From positions 1,922,001 to 1,986,000 of the forward strand of contig JAGTJL010000001.1 of NCBI GenBank assembly GCA_020746875.1: a DNA stretch of 64,000 nt, read 5' to 3'. Positions within the stretch are counted from its first letter, which is position 1, and the number at the start of each line of letters is the position of its first letter. Of the stretch, positions 46,833-59,039 are shown piece by piece. The notes beneath the pieces were generated by a model. It was given only the letters and a program-made list of their open reading frames with translations. It did not search any database and was not told the DNA's origin. The position numbers and the translations under genes are program-made. Source of the DNA: Rhexocercosporidium sp. MPI-PUGE-AT-0058. Taxonomy: Eukaryota; Ascomycota; Leotiomycetes; Helotiales.

Positions 46833-49800
46833 TTAGATGTACCACATACCACCGCGGATCTTCCACATAACTTCCTGGTTCTCCGGGTTGCCGATGGGCA
46901 AAAGGGGAGCAGCCTCGCTAGGCTTGGAAGAACCGGTCTGGGAGGTACCATCATTGGTTGTGCCTTGTCTAGCAGCCTCAGCACGGCGCTCCTCAAACTT
47001 CTGACCACCACGAGGACCATCAGAAGCCGGAATAGACTCATGAGCTCGAGCACGGTTCGATGCCAAGTGAGCATAGTAGATGGCGGGGACTATATGATGT
47101 TAAAAACTGAAGTTGTGGAGTCGTGAAGTCGTGGAGTCGTGGAGTTGGGGAGTTGGGGAGTTAGGGAGTTAGGGAGAGAGCTTACAGAGGGATACTGGGG
47201 TGGTTGAGCGCATGTATTGGTAGGAGAACTGGTAGATCATCTTCTGGAACTCGTTGACCGGAACGTTGGCCTCATCCATAAGAACGTGATAATGAACTGG
47301 TCGAGCAGTACCTTGGATGGCGGAGTGAGCGCAGAGGTAGAAATCGTACTCGTATGGGTGAGTGATATCCTTCTCAACCAGAGTACCCGGAAGAGCATTG
47401 GAGTTGCGATCACCAGCTTGAGAATCACCTTCCTTGGGGAAGAAGCGGATGTGATGACGCTTGGTGCAAACAGTCACGGTCCATTGGATCTATTTACTGT
47501 TAGAGAAGCCTCTTCAATTGATGCTGCAGACCTACCTTTGAGGTCTCAGGGCCATAATGCTTCAACATCAATCTCTTCATATCTGCAACCTCTTGATTGA
47601 CGACATGAGAGTATTGGCCTTCGGAGACACCATCACGGAAGTAGTAGATGTGGTGAGGTAGATTACCACCACCAACTCTCTCCTTCCACTTCTGGACGTA
47701 TGGGATGATCAATTGATCAATGTTATCAGGGGTAAGCATCTCAACACGGTAACCGTTGGTCTGAACCGCAGCAGCATAACGGCAACAGTCTCTGTCCATG
47801 GACATGGTGACTGCGGCCATAGATGCCTGTGGACTACCAGGAGCTGGATGAGAGACATCGGCACCTGGGACATGTTAGCGGAAGAAGAGAATGTGGGAGT
47901 GAGAAAACATACCAATGATCATGGTTGGTCGGGTGAAGAAGCCCTTAGGGGTGACAATCTTTGAAGTTGTACCACCAAGCTTGGCGTTAACTTTCATGCA
48001 GACATTGGAGCAGTATTGTGGCTGAGCCTTGTTGACATGAGCGACGTTGAGGCCTGTTCGGGGTTAGGAAATATCCAAAAGTGAGATCTAAGGGAAACTT
48101 ACATTGAGACATCAGAGCGAATCGGCACTCTGAGTTCTTCTTAAGGCGCTCATACATGAACGAGTCGCGGCCTGGAAGGACATAGAATAAGATCTGAGGC
48201 ATAGCCTTGACTTGGTCACCAACAGCTCTACGAGCATTGTTGACCAGGGTTGGGAGATCCTCATTCTGAGTTTGCTTGTAGATGAGAGGATTCTTGTTGG
48301 CAATCTTGCCTCCATGACCGACATACGTGGAAATGAAGACGTTGATGAAGTTGCGGACGTTTGGCTCGGGAATGCAACCACCAATAATGACGAAACCCCA
48401 AGAGTTAAGCGGCTCTGGGTTAGGAAGCAAGAACTTCTTACCGCGGAGGTCCCAACGACCGGCAGTACCAGGGTTGAGCTTGGCCCGATCAAACTGGATC
48501 TCAGGGTTTGGAAGGATGCGGGCTTGAGTCTTTTAGGTGTTAGTACGTGCTGCAATCACATTTGGGATATGGCACTTACGACAGTCATGTTAGGGTCAAC
48601 CTTGATGTCAAAGTGCTTGAGATAGTTATCCTCGTGCCACTTTAACATGTTCACACCATGCTTGATCGAGGCAATGCGCTCCTTTGGTCGGGTAACGGCA
48701 AATTTGATCATGTTTGCGGTCTAGGAAAGTTAGTCGCAGCATACCAAGTGTTACGAGAGAGTGCTCACTTGATCAGGAGACAACTTGAAGTTGTATCGCT
48801 GATTGGGAGACAGAGTACACAACTCCATGGGGAACATGCCATGGCGCTCAGTGATGATCAAAGGAAGCCACCAGAACTGTAGCTCGATGTTGTAGGTTCG
48901 CTTGAAGTACTCAAAGACGGTAACTTCAGTCTCAGCACCAGTGACACGATCTCTGAACTTGAAGTGAGTATTCTTGGCATGAGCACCAGTCCTAGAGAAT
49001 GCCTCGCCCTTCTCGAAGGTAAACTTCTTGATAGCATACTCTTTCTTGTCTGTTTCGAAATTAGCTGGAAGTCTGTAGCAGAAGGAAAGGAAACTTACCA
49101 TCACCCTTGCCACGATGCTTGACGATAAACTTAAGCTTAGCTAATCTGGCGAGGTTCTTGAAGTCTTCCGACTTGGTCCAACCACCCTTTCCATCCTTGA
49201 TAGGAAGGAGGAGATCGCGGAAGACGGTGTAAGACAATTGACGGTTGCGTTGATTGCAATAGTTGCGTGCAGCCTGGTGAACATCCTGGGCAGCCCAGAA
49301 AGTACCATTGGCAACATCAACGTTCAAAGCCAAGCCAGTGCCTGCAGCACCAAGGGAAGAAACAGGCTTGACTTTGGTTAGCAATGCAGATAATGAGTTG
49401 AAGGGGCAGGCTTACGCTGCAAAGGCGAATGGAAGTGTAAACACCCTTCATCGCAACGACCACATTATCCAACTGGTGGCTGGTAGTACCACGGCTAAAG
49501 AAGCTGCGCTTCATCATTGTGTACTGCTCAGATGGACCCTGGCGCATGCAGTGGTCAAGAAATGCTACTGGGGATGAGATGATGCCAATCAGTAAAGATA
49601 AGGATGGACTTACTAATGGCCTCCAACACAGACTTGTCGAACTGAATTGACTTGTTGAGGTATGCGCTAATGACAGCCATACGGATCTGGGTGGTTGGAC
49701 GGATAATGACATAGCATACATCAGCGGGCTTGTCTGGGCGAGGAGCACGACCCTTCTCGACATCAAAGTTGACAGTGATGCGTTGCTCGCCAACTCTATA

Positions 49801-51751
49801 CCTAGACCTAGGAAAGTTAGCACTATGAAACAAAGACGACCGGGGGATAACTCACCAAGCAAGCTTGTTGCCATCCCAAAGCCACTTAGCTCCAGGTGGG
49901 AAGACCGAGCGAAGCCGCTCCTGAACAGCCTTCGACTTCCAGACAGCCATGACCTTGCCACGCTTCTCAGCACCATTGCCAATGTTGATCTTGAAATCAT
50001 GTTAGTACGAAATGTCAAAGTGAGAGTGACCTCGAGACGGCAGATGGATGGATAGCGAGTTGGGAGCGTTGAGGGTGAGCATATGGCAAGCCCAGCTTAA
50101 AGTGAGCAAGAGTGAAGTAAGGGCAAAGTGAGGCTGGGAATGGTGTGGGTTAGGATGGGTGAGAACTTACATCATATTGTTGAATATCACCCTTAATCCA
50201 ATCGATGACCTTGAACTGGTTGACTTGGATGTTCACTGCTCTTCCAGTGGAGTTGTACTTGCCGTTACGAAGAGGCAGTTCGTTGGGAAAGTCGTACTTT
50301 AGTTCATCGTTAGCATCCCGACCGATGGCGAAGTTGAAGGGTTCCATGATGGATGATAGATGAAAAGTGAGTGGGAAGTAAAGAGATGATGGGTTCAAGG
50401 GGATAGAAATGAAGAGATAGATATGGAAGAGGAAGTGTGTGTGTTTGGTGTTGAGGTCAAACTCAGCAGCTGAAGAATCGACTGGCGAGAGACTTGGTAT
50501 GGTTGTTGGTTGTTGTATTGATGATTGTGTGAATGTTTGGGGATGATGTCGGAGGAAGAGTTGCTTGTGGAGTAAAAGAAGAAGTGTTGCTTTGTTGTTT
50601 GGAAAAGAAGAGTTGTGGAGGAAGAGGAGGGAGTTCTTATAGATGCTGGGAGGAGCGTAGGAAGGCTGATGGACAACCACTCCACTAGCGTGGTGCGGGG
50701 TAACGCTCAGTGATGGGAATGGATTGATTGTTGTATAGAATTAGGAAGGAATGAGGGACGGGATGAAGGGTAAGGGTGCGATTGAGGGGTGAATAGAGTC
50801 GTAAGTTGGTGTGAAGTTGAGTTGAACAATTTGGAGCTTGAATGGGAGCTACAGTAGCTGAAACCAAACCAACTCGAGTAAACTACTCAATTGCAATACC
50901 TATATCAATTTGACAAGACAACTTGGACTCTCTCCAAAGGCTCGACGACAACGATGACTCCGTCCACTGGGACAGTCTCTCGATCACACATTCTAACCAA
51001 CAACGGAACGATCAAACACAGAACCAAAACAGGGAGAGCTTACTTCAGGGCCTTCCAGCTTGTACGCATCAGGTGGCAATTCAACGCGAGTGTTAGTGAT
51101 AACCTTCTCCTTGGGAGCAGTAGGACGAGCTGGATCGAATCCCATGCCTTGAGCAAATGGATTCGGGCCACGCTGGACTTGAGGTTGGGAGCCGGCGCCG
51201 GATTGCATCATCTGTTGAGGGGTTCCTTGACGTTGATACTGCTGAGGAGCTCCGCCTTGTTGTTGACCTTGCTGAATCATACCTTGAGGAGGGCCTTGTT
51301 GCATATACTGTTGAGGAGGACCATTTTGAGGAGTGCCACGGCCTGGAGTATTTGGTTGACTACCCTGGGGAGTGTTGCGACCTGGTGTACCTGGTGGACC
51401 TACTTGCATCAGCATCGGGGAGCCTCTAGGAGAACCTGGAGGGAATCCACTCTGCATCTGCAAGTGAGGAACACGGGGTGACAGAAGGGGGGTACCAAGG
51501 GGAGTACCTTGATTTGGACCTTGATATCCAGGGGGAGGGCCTTGGAAGCCGCTGGGGTTTCTGCTATGCTCGCCAGGACCATCAAAACCACCGGAACGGG
51601 GCTTGGGTGGTGGTGGCATGGTTGAAGCATTGACATGACCTTGGGGCTGGTACTGTTGATACTGTTGGGTTGGACCGCCGTGGTACTGGCCATTGCCGTT
51701 ACCATGTCCGTTACCATCACCAGCACGCTGGCGACCTGCTCCACCGGCCAT
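46833..51751 (-). CDS. Argonaute, slicer-type RNA-silencing effector
   Basis: This multi-exon gene runs from the ATG at 51751 to the stop at 46833. Exon 1 (51751-51044) encodes 236 residues rich in Pro, Gly and Gln, a disordered tail. Exon 2 (50296-50171) follows a 747-nt intron, and exon 3 begins at 49989. After the N domain come a PAZ domain (VFEYFKRTYNIELQFWWLP, GMFPMELC), a MID domain (SWGFVIIGGCIPEPNVRNF) and a PIWI domain. The catalytic tetrad is complete: Asp in GADVSHPAPG, Glu in YRVEML, Asp in FRDGVSEGQ and His in YYAHLAS. It should bind small RNAs and cleave matching RNA, acting with Dicer in quelling-type silencing (QDE-2 in Neurospora). A second start at 50347 could give a shorter form. 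Its 3'-most intron contains an octamer array. Confidence 0.95.
47115..47178 (-). repeat. eight-unit octamer minisatellite in the Argonaute intron
   Basis: Eight 8-bp units on the plus strand drift from GTGGAGTC through GGGGAGTT to AGGGAGTT. They fill 64 of the 96 nt of the intron 47090-47185. On the coding strand they read as CT- and CA-rich repeats just inside the donor. Confidence 0.8.
50171..50347 (-). other. alternative first coding exon of Argonaute
   Basis: An ATG at 50347 opens in the exon 2 frame. Its first 17 codons (MEPFNFAIGRDANDELK) would be intron in the long form, because the acceptor for exon 2 lies after them at 50297. The upstream 300 nt, read on the minus strand, is CT/CA-rich like a fungal promoter leader. 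A short isoform would lack the whole Pro/Gly/Gln tail. Confidence 0.5.
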
Positions 51752-53989
51752 GATTGCTGGACGCCTGTCTGGATAGACTTCTGTGAAGGGAAAAGGTCAG
51801 CAAGGAGTCAAGCAACGATTAGAGCTAAGGTCAGGGTGTCGAGACAGCTAAGCTACGATGTCAACAACCCCCTTGAGTTCTCCTCTGTGTCACTACGGAT
51901 TTTCAAGACTGCTAACAACTAGCTCCGCAAAGCGATGATTGCTACAGCAGAACCGAGAAAACAGAGATAGGGATAGGTAGAGAGGTGTGGAATTATAGAA
52001 GAAGGGAAACGTACAATAGGTGTTCAGGATTGCTCCGTTGACACGAAGGACAACGCGAATGTTGTGATACAGACCTACGATCAATCAACGGTTAGCAAGC
52101 TATTCTTCAACCAGCATGCTTCAGTGCTTTCCCAGCTAAGGTCAAGGAAGACCGAAGCTTGTCGTTTTGAGCAACGAAGGAGGAGATCGAGGTCGTCGTC
52201 ACCGACCCTGCAGCCCACTACCAAAACAAACAGCCAAATACCTCCCGATTGCACAACGAACAAATAATCAATCAGGGTGCAGGAGATGGGGGAAACTTAC
52301 TCGAGGACTGTGAGATACTGATCGACGCGAGATAGAAGAGAATGGTACAAGGTGTTTAGGAGAAGGGGGGAGAGGTGTTGTGATGGAGGTTGCAGGTAGG
52401 GAAGAGAAGAGGTTGTGGAGGAGAGAAGGGAGATGGGAATTTGTAGCAGGTAGCTGGCCTTAGCCTTGGCGGTGAGGTGAGGAGGGAGGGCAGTACTTTC
52501 CGCGATAAAGTTGTTGACGTACTGCCTAATTCGGTTAGGTTGAACGGGGAAGGGCTGGCTGTCGAGGAGGGAAACATAGACGAGACGAGGCGAGGCGAGT
52601 CCTGATTGATGGGAGGAACTTCCAGGTTGATGACAGAATGAGATGGTGTTGAGGGACGGGGAAGGGATTGAATACCCCAGTTGATGCACCTAGCATAGCA
52701 TTGTAGACTTCAATAAGACTCCAATAGATTGCAGAGCTCTCTCAACCGACCAACTCGCACTGTTTGTTTACACCTTTTTATTAACGTCCTATCTGTGGTC
52801 CTCCTTGTTGCCCAGCTTGAGCAGCATGTGTACTGCTCTCCTACTGCAGAACTGTCCCACTCAAATCTCGATGTCCGAGACATCCAAAGGGGGGGAGGTG
52901 TTCTGCCTAGGTAACTTCTCTAGAGGGGCAGGACCGGCACAGATCCATTGCCATTCCAGCCTCGGTTCGCTCAAGGACAAGCTCGACCAAGCAGCTGTAA
53001 AGTAACTCCAGAATTGCACATCACCTCTATCAGGTGGGAAGAAGGAGCGAGAACATAACATCCATACTTGGGGCATGATAGGCTGTGCTGGGCTGGCTTG
53101 GGCTGGGAAGAATCGGCTTCAGTACCTGGGGTACTCTGGATAGATTTTTGGATAAAGCAACATCTAGACATTCCATGCTTGGAAGATCCTTCTCTTGTCC
53201 TATTGTGCAGAGAGACAAGGTGCAAATCCAACATCAATATTGACTTTGGAAAAAAGTCACACACAATGCACAAATTCCATCTGAGTAGGTAACATTCGAT
53301 TAGGCAAGAATCGAAAAGAGCAATTCTCGAAGATACATGGAACTTCAACAAGCATCAAGCTCGAAGACAAATATAATAAGCCTGGTAAACAAGATCAAAA
53401 CAGAACATCGCTCGAAAACAAACACGCAAGCAAAGCAAAGGCAAATGAAGATGATACGTTATTCCTAACCCACAAGCATGCATGCGGATTTCATTCTATT
53501 CCTATTTCCATTTCATTGGGTGGTATCGCTTACCCGCCTGGTCTCTATAATACAATTTTTGCAATCCACCAGAAACGCCATGAATCCCAAGGCCCAGACT
53601 GTTTTTCTTTTGCTGTGAAGAGGCAACTTAGCCCCCTCTCCTCATTAAAAAAAATGGTTCATGCATGCGAAGACAGATGTAAAGAATTGAAGAACCACCC
53701 TTTCCCGTAATAGCCTTCCCCCCAGATTCAAAAAAACCCAAGCGCTCCGATATCGTACAAACAAGCATTAATCTAATAACCTCGCTCTGCCTCGAAACAC
53801 TCCCGCAATGTTTCCTGTGCGGTCTGGTTGGTATGGTACATCGTGTTCGTCGCCAAAGGAAAGAGGTTCGAAGTAAAGCGGGACTAACTATCCGAAATGA
53901 AGCCGCCCAGAGAATGTCAGAATGACAAACTTATCGTCCGTAGTATCCTGATTGCAAACCTCAAGTTAGCAAAGGTGCTTTAATCAACT
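51752..53989. other. intergenic: Argonaute promoter and RNA14 3' flank
   Basis: This is 2.2 kb. The minus-strand reading of 52330-52690 is CT-rich and leader-like, a candidate Argonaute promoter, possibly with leader introns between it and 51751. No gene is supported. Confidence 0.5.
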
Positions 53990-56900
53990 TCAGTATAAGC
54001 TAGCAGCAGGGAACAGGCGAGGAGGGACGGCAGGCTTCCTATTACCAAATCCAGATTCAACCCCGTAATAACTACCACCAGAGCTACTTGGGTCTGATGT
54101 TACGTGTGGCGGTTGAATGTAGGGTGGATACGAATATTCAGGAGCCATTCCTGCATACCCATGCCAACCTGGAGGACCAGAGTAGGTAGGAGCAGGAGAA
54201 CCTTGATATTCCGGGTTGAAGAAGCCGTTACCATTCACTTCCACTGGGATCGGACCTGACTGGAACGGCTTCTCTGGTCTCTGATGTCTCTTGGATTTGA
54301 AGGTGGCGGTGGAGGAATTATCATTACCATATCTTTGAGGAGGTGGTGCTTGGGACTCCTCCTTTGCTTGCTTCCATGTGTTGTAGTCCGGGACAATTGC
54401 GGTTTGGAGGAGACGAACTAGAGCCTCGGGTTTGAATTTAGTGGCGGAATATAGATCAGCTCTTGGAATGATGCTAAGGAGGAATGTGATATCGCGGGGC
54501 ACCACAAATGGAGGCGCGTTCCAAGAGGGTGTACCTTGCTGGAGACGTTTCTGTTGATCAAGTCGTCGACCAGCAGCTCCCTTCAGCGGAGATTCGCCAC
54601 GAGCAAGCTTACGAGGCCGATTGACGTCGTTTTCCATATCCTCGACTGGGAAAGGTCGTTTAGGCGAATTGGTTGTTTGAAGGTACTGGGGCCTGGGGCT
54701 TCGACTCGCTTCTTGGACGTACTGAGGGCGTGGGCTGACCTGCATGGGTTGTTCGATAGATTGCATAACTCCCTTTGGCCGGGTCTGGGTGGCGGGTGAG
54801 ACAATCAAACGGATGCCAGTTGGTTCGAATCCCTCTGCACTATATCGTGCCGCAAATTGTGATAGCTTCGGATCGTCGGGGAAAATCTCTGCCATTCTGT
54901 GCTCCAACTTGGCGATTTGAGATAGTTCGCCGTACTGGGATTCGTACTTGTGGAAATATGAATACAGTGGCTTTGCCTTTGATACCATTTCTGGCTTCTG
55001 TGTCAAGCGACTGACTACGGTCTGAAATGTTACTCGAGCATCTACTTGATCCTTAGCAAAAATCTGTGACAGAACATGAACACTTACTAGTAGTATCACC
55101 GATGGATAGTAGGTGTTTGAGATATTCCAAAGTGAAGCCTGCATCTTCTGGGAACAACTTAGCTCCTCTCTCAAAAATCTTCGTGCCGGCCGGATCCTTG
55201 TAAACGTGGTGCTCAATCAAAGCAGCAGCAACGTAAACATCACTGGTAAGCTTTCCACGGCCTCTGGCGTCTGCAAAGACTTTTCTTGATCCACCCACAG
55301 CATCCTTTCCAGAATCCTTTGGAGATCCTTTGCCTTGGACTCGACGCATGGATCTCATGAGCGCAATCCACGTGAATGAAATTGTCCGAGAGAGAAGCTC
55401 TGTCTGCTGCGCATAGCTCTCTTGAACAACCTTACGTCTTGCAGCTTTGGCGGCTTCTTGATATTGAGTATCTGCATCGTTATCCTCGTCATCATCGGCC
55501 CTGGTGATGGCTCTGATGGAAGCATCGATATCGTCAACATATGGAGTGTCCTCAACCTTCTTCAATTCAGCAGCCTCTTGGATCTTCACTTGTTTGGCCA
55601 TTTCGTACAAGGTATCAAGGAGCGTGTCAAAGGGTGCACGGACAATTGCACCCCGCTCCGCCAAGGTCTTGTCAGATTCGCCTGTTGACAGTGTTGACTC
55701 AAGACGATCTGCTTTCTTGAAGGCCATCAAACAGCTTTCTGGATTGGCTAGAAGACCATCGTTGAGGAATGTATCTCCGTCTTTCTCCATGCCGTTGTTG
55801 AAGCACCAATCAGCCGCGTCAACCCAGATCTCCGGCCAGAATCTCAATGCCATGACTGCTTGCTTGTAAACGTACAAGACTCGTTGCTTGTAAATCTCGG
55901 GTTCCTCTTCCTTTAGCACCAATGGGTCTTCTTGCTCCCAAGAAATCCAACCTTTCCAAAGCTGGACTTGTTGCTGGTATTCTTCGTCGCCCTCAAATCC
56001 GGGAGCAGGTGGTAACTTGGGAAGGGTAGTTCTTACTAGTCCTCGAGTAAGGGTCTCCAAAGCTGTATTCGCACTTCTGGCAGACATGTACGAGGGTGAC
56101 TTTTCTTGCAGAAATTTGCGACCCTATGCAGTGTTAACTAGGAATCTTTGAAAACGAATCCATATACTTACGGTGATCTTGTTCAGGCTCATCTCGAACT
56201 GATCATACTCCTTCCATAGACCATTTAGGGATGACATAGGGACATTGACGGCACGCTGGTAGGCCTTTCGAAGTTGGTCCATCTTTTGCTGGTCCTGCCA
56301 ACTGCTACCGCCAATTTGACCTGGTGCACCTCGAATGAATTGTATATATTCCTGCCACAATCTACCAGAATCTTTATCGATGCCAATATTGGCTAGGACG
56401 AAATCATAGGATTGTGAGACAGTGGCTCGTGCGGTTCCAGTGGCATCGTTCGTCAGGTCGTTCCTACGTCGAATGTAATTCAAATAGACCAACCAAAGCT
56501 GGACATTGGCGACGGTCAATAGGGATCTACCAAATATGTTCTCGGCGGCACTGAAATTGTCGTTCTCCAACTCCATTTCTGTATATGCAACCCATATTTC
56601 GGCCTAATGTACGTCAGCTGGTTGTTTCTCCAGGGGATTTAGGCCACTCACAGCTTGAGGAAATACTTTGAAGAACCGTTCGTATACTACGCGCGCGTCG
56701 TCAAGCTTGTTACGCTTGCGATGTTCACTGATCAAGGACATCCAAGCATCTAGATCTCCTCGAGGATCCTCCTTGATTCGATCCTCAAGCATGCCGATTC
56801 TGTCATGCGGAAGGCGAGCCTTCGGAAGAGACACATCTTGTGCTGGAGCTGCAGAGGTCAGTACCTGTGCAGCTGGAGCTGGTACAGAGGTAGCTCCAGT

Positions 56901-57455
56901 AACACTTGTGTTCACAGGGAGATTGTAGGAGGAAGATTGCGCGGCCTTTAGATCACCTTGATCCTCGGGAGTTGTTGGCATATCTTGCGGAGTGACAGAG
57001 TTGTGGAGTGGAGAAGGGGAAAGTGCTCGAGTAGAGCTGTTAGCTGCTGTTGGCTGTAGACCTCCCGCAGCCTGCACTGGTGTTGCTGCATCGTACTCTT
57101 CATCAGAATCATCGGCAATAAACCCTCCCACAGTCTTCGGTTTCCGAGCTGATCCTCTTGAACTTGATCTTGATTCCACCTGACCTGCAACAGTGATTGC
57201 AGGAAGCGTAGAAAGAGAAGCAGGGTCATAGTCGCCGTCATCGGATTCTGCAGCAGATCCTGAAGGAGATAAAGCACGAAGAACTTGGTCATCTGCAACA
57301 TTTTCTCTTTTGACATCTTGATCGTTTGTATGTTCAGTATTTGAAGGTTGCTCGCCATCTGCGACCCCATTTGCGCCCTCATCTTCCCAAGCCATGCTAT
57401 CTTGCCCTGCCTGCATTTGATGCAAGAGAGCTATCTCCGCGTCTTCCTCCGCCAT
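53990..57455 (-). CDS. mRNA 3'-end processing factor RNA14
   Basis: This gene of at least four exons starts at the ATG at 57455; the longer open frame above it is leader. Rna14 (CstF-77 in animals) is a scaffold of cleavage factor IA, acting in the nucleus in pre-mRNA cleavage and polyadenylation with Rna15. The first 210 residues are acidic and disordered. HAT/Suf helical repeats then start at ARLPHDRIGMLEDRIKEDP and run through WMSLISEHRKRNKLDDARVV, AEIWVAYTEMELEN, VQLWLVYLNYIRRRN, RLWQEYIQFI and TLEYLKHLLSIGDT. The C-terminal part carries FVVPRDITFLLSIIPRAD, the Rna15-binding 'monkeytail', followed by a Gly/Pro/Tyr-rich tail. Introns were placed after FKVFPQA, LNKIT and LSIGDT. It shares a divergent promoter with ASF1. 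Confidence 0.95.
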
Positions 57456-58038
57456 TGTAAGTTTGTATGTGAGTTGATCGGAATTTGGAAAGAATGGAAC
57501 GGTTGAAGGAATCTGAGAATCTGGACGGTCGCGTGTCAGCTTGCTGTCGATGTGGTTGTATGAAGAGAGAGCGGACCTCTTGTAGAAAGCAATTGGCAGA
57601 TGTGGGCACTCGACAGGTGAGAGACTTCGCTGAAAAACAAACAAAGATTGAGAAGATGTTAGGGTCGAAGGCGTCGTTGTCGCGGTGCGATGCGAGGTTA
57701 TTCACAGCGGGAGACGAAGCATCAAAGAGAAATTGTAGTCTAGTCTTAAAATGACCTAGCGTCCCACGTGATTTTCTTTATTGAATTCTGGCTGCCAAGG
57801 CTGGAAAGCGCGCCTGGCGGTCAGGGACGCGATGTCTGGGCCAGCGACTTCACCTCTCTCGCGTCCTCCTGGAACCCAAAACATCCTCCTTTCACCACTT
57901 CTCCCACCATCTTATTTAAGCCTCTTGCACCTCCACAGCTCGAGCGCATTTTAGCTCCCTTTCCAACTACAAACAACAACAACAACAGAAACAAACCTAC
58001 AACCCCACACGCATTACAAAAAACCCCCGGTCTTCAAG
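57456..58038. promoter_or_regulatory. bidirectional promoter, RNA14 and ASF1
   Basis: This 583-bp spacer has an E-box CACGTG at 57766-57771 followed by AT. A CAAC-rich leader lies just before the ASF1 ATG. Confidence 0.5.
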
Positions 58039-59039
58039 ATGTCTGTCGTATCTCTCTTGGGCGTCAACGTCCTCAACAACCCAGCCAAGTTTGGTGACTC
58101 TTATGAGTTCGAGATCACCTTTGAATGCTTGGAGCCTCTTCAAAAGGGTATGTGACACCGCATGTGCGGGACGAGATTAAGACGCTAATAGCTCTTCGCA
58201 GATCTCGAATGGAAGTTGACCTACGTTGGATCTGCTACTTCGTATGCATCCCACCCCGCCTTTCCAGAACAAGGAAAACCCTAACAGTCCCAGCGATGAG
58301 CATGACCAAGAACTGGACTCCCTCCTCGTCGGTCCAATTCCAGTTGGCGTAAACAAGTTCGTCTTCGAGGCCGACCCCCCCAACACCAGTCGTATTCCAG
58401 ATGCCGAAATCCTCGGTGTCACCGTTATCCTCCTCACCTGTGCATACGATGGCCGTGAGTTCGTCCGTGTCGGATACTATGTCAATAACGAGTACGACTC
58501 TGAGGAGCTCAATGCCGATCCACCAGCCAAGCCCATCCTTGAGAAGGTCCGCCGAAATGTTCTCGCAGAGAAGCCAAGAGTTACCCGATTTGCTATCAAG
58601 TGGTACGTTAGGCAGCAGCAGTGAACACCTGTCACTATCTAACTGTTTTTACAGGGACTCCGAGGCATCTGCTCCAGCCGAATTTCCACCTGAGCAACCC
58701 GAGGCAGACCTAGTCGCTGATGGAGATCAATATGGAGCTGAGGAGGCCGAGGACGAAGAGGAAGAGGCTGTCGAGGGCGGCGAGGTAGCAGCTGCTGATC
58801 CGGATGCCATGGAGCAAGATTCCGAGATGGCGGGAGCTGAGGGTGATGCTGCAGCCGAGGAGTCCGATGATGGAAGCGAGGATCTTGAGGCTGAGAGCAG
58901 TGGAAGCGAGGACGAGGAGCTCGAGGAGGAGGAAGAGGTTGCTGGCGAGGGCGATGCTGATATGGACATGGATGGTGTTGAGAAGCCTCACGCCAACGGC
59001 AGTGTTCCAGTTCAATCTGACGCTGTCATGGCTCACTGA
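58039..59039 (+). CDS. histone chaperone ASF1
   Basis: Four exons (58039-58147, 58202-58241, 58288-58602, 58655-59039) give 282 residues. Asf1 binds histone H3-H4 dimers and hands them to CAF-1 or HIR for nucleosome assembly in the nucleus. The conserved immunoglobulin-like core fills residues 1 to about 155. It starts [18 protein letters not shown] and includes [60 protein letters not shown] and VTRFAIKW. The remaining 125 residues form a highly acidic tail typical of fungal ASF1. All three introns are 46-54 nt with standard ends. The 40-nt second exon is short but required for frame. Confidence 0.97.

Noticed and set aside
47115..47178. CCCTAACT-like repeats resembling telomere sequence
   Set aside because: The period is 8, not the fungal TTAGGG 6-mer, and the array lies inside an intron of Argonaute.
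50395..50867. Short ORFs in the long Argonaute intron
   Set aside because: They are rich in Ser, Thr, Pro and His, as expected from translating a CT/CA-rich leader. No domain character was seen.
54815..54840. GGTTCGAATCC, a perfect tRNA B-box
   Set aside because: It lies inside the RNA14 coding sequence, and no acceptor stem, A-box or anticodon arm can be folded around it.
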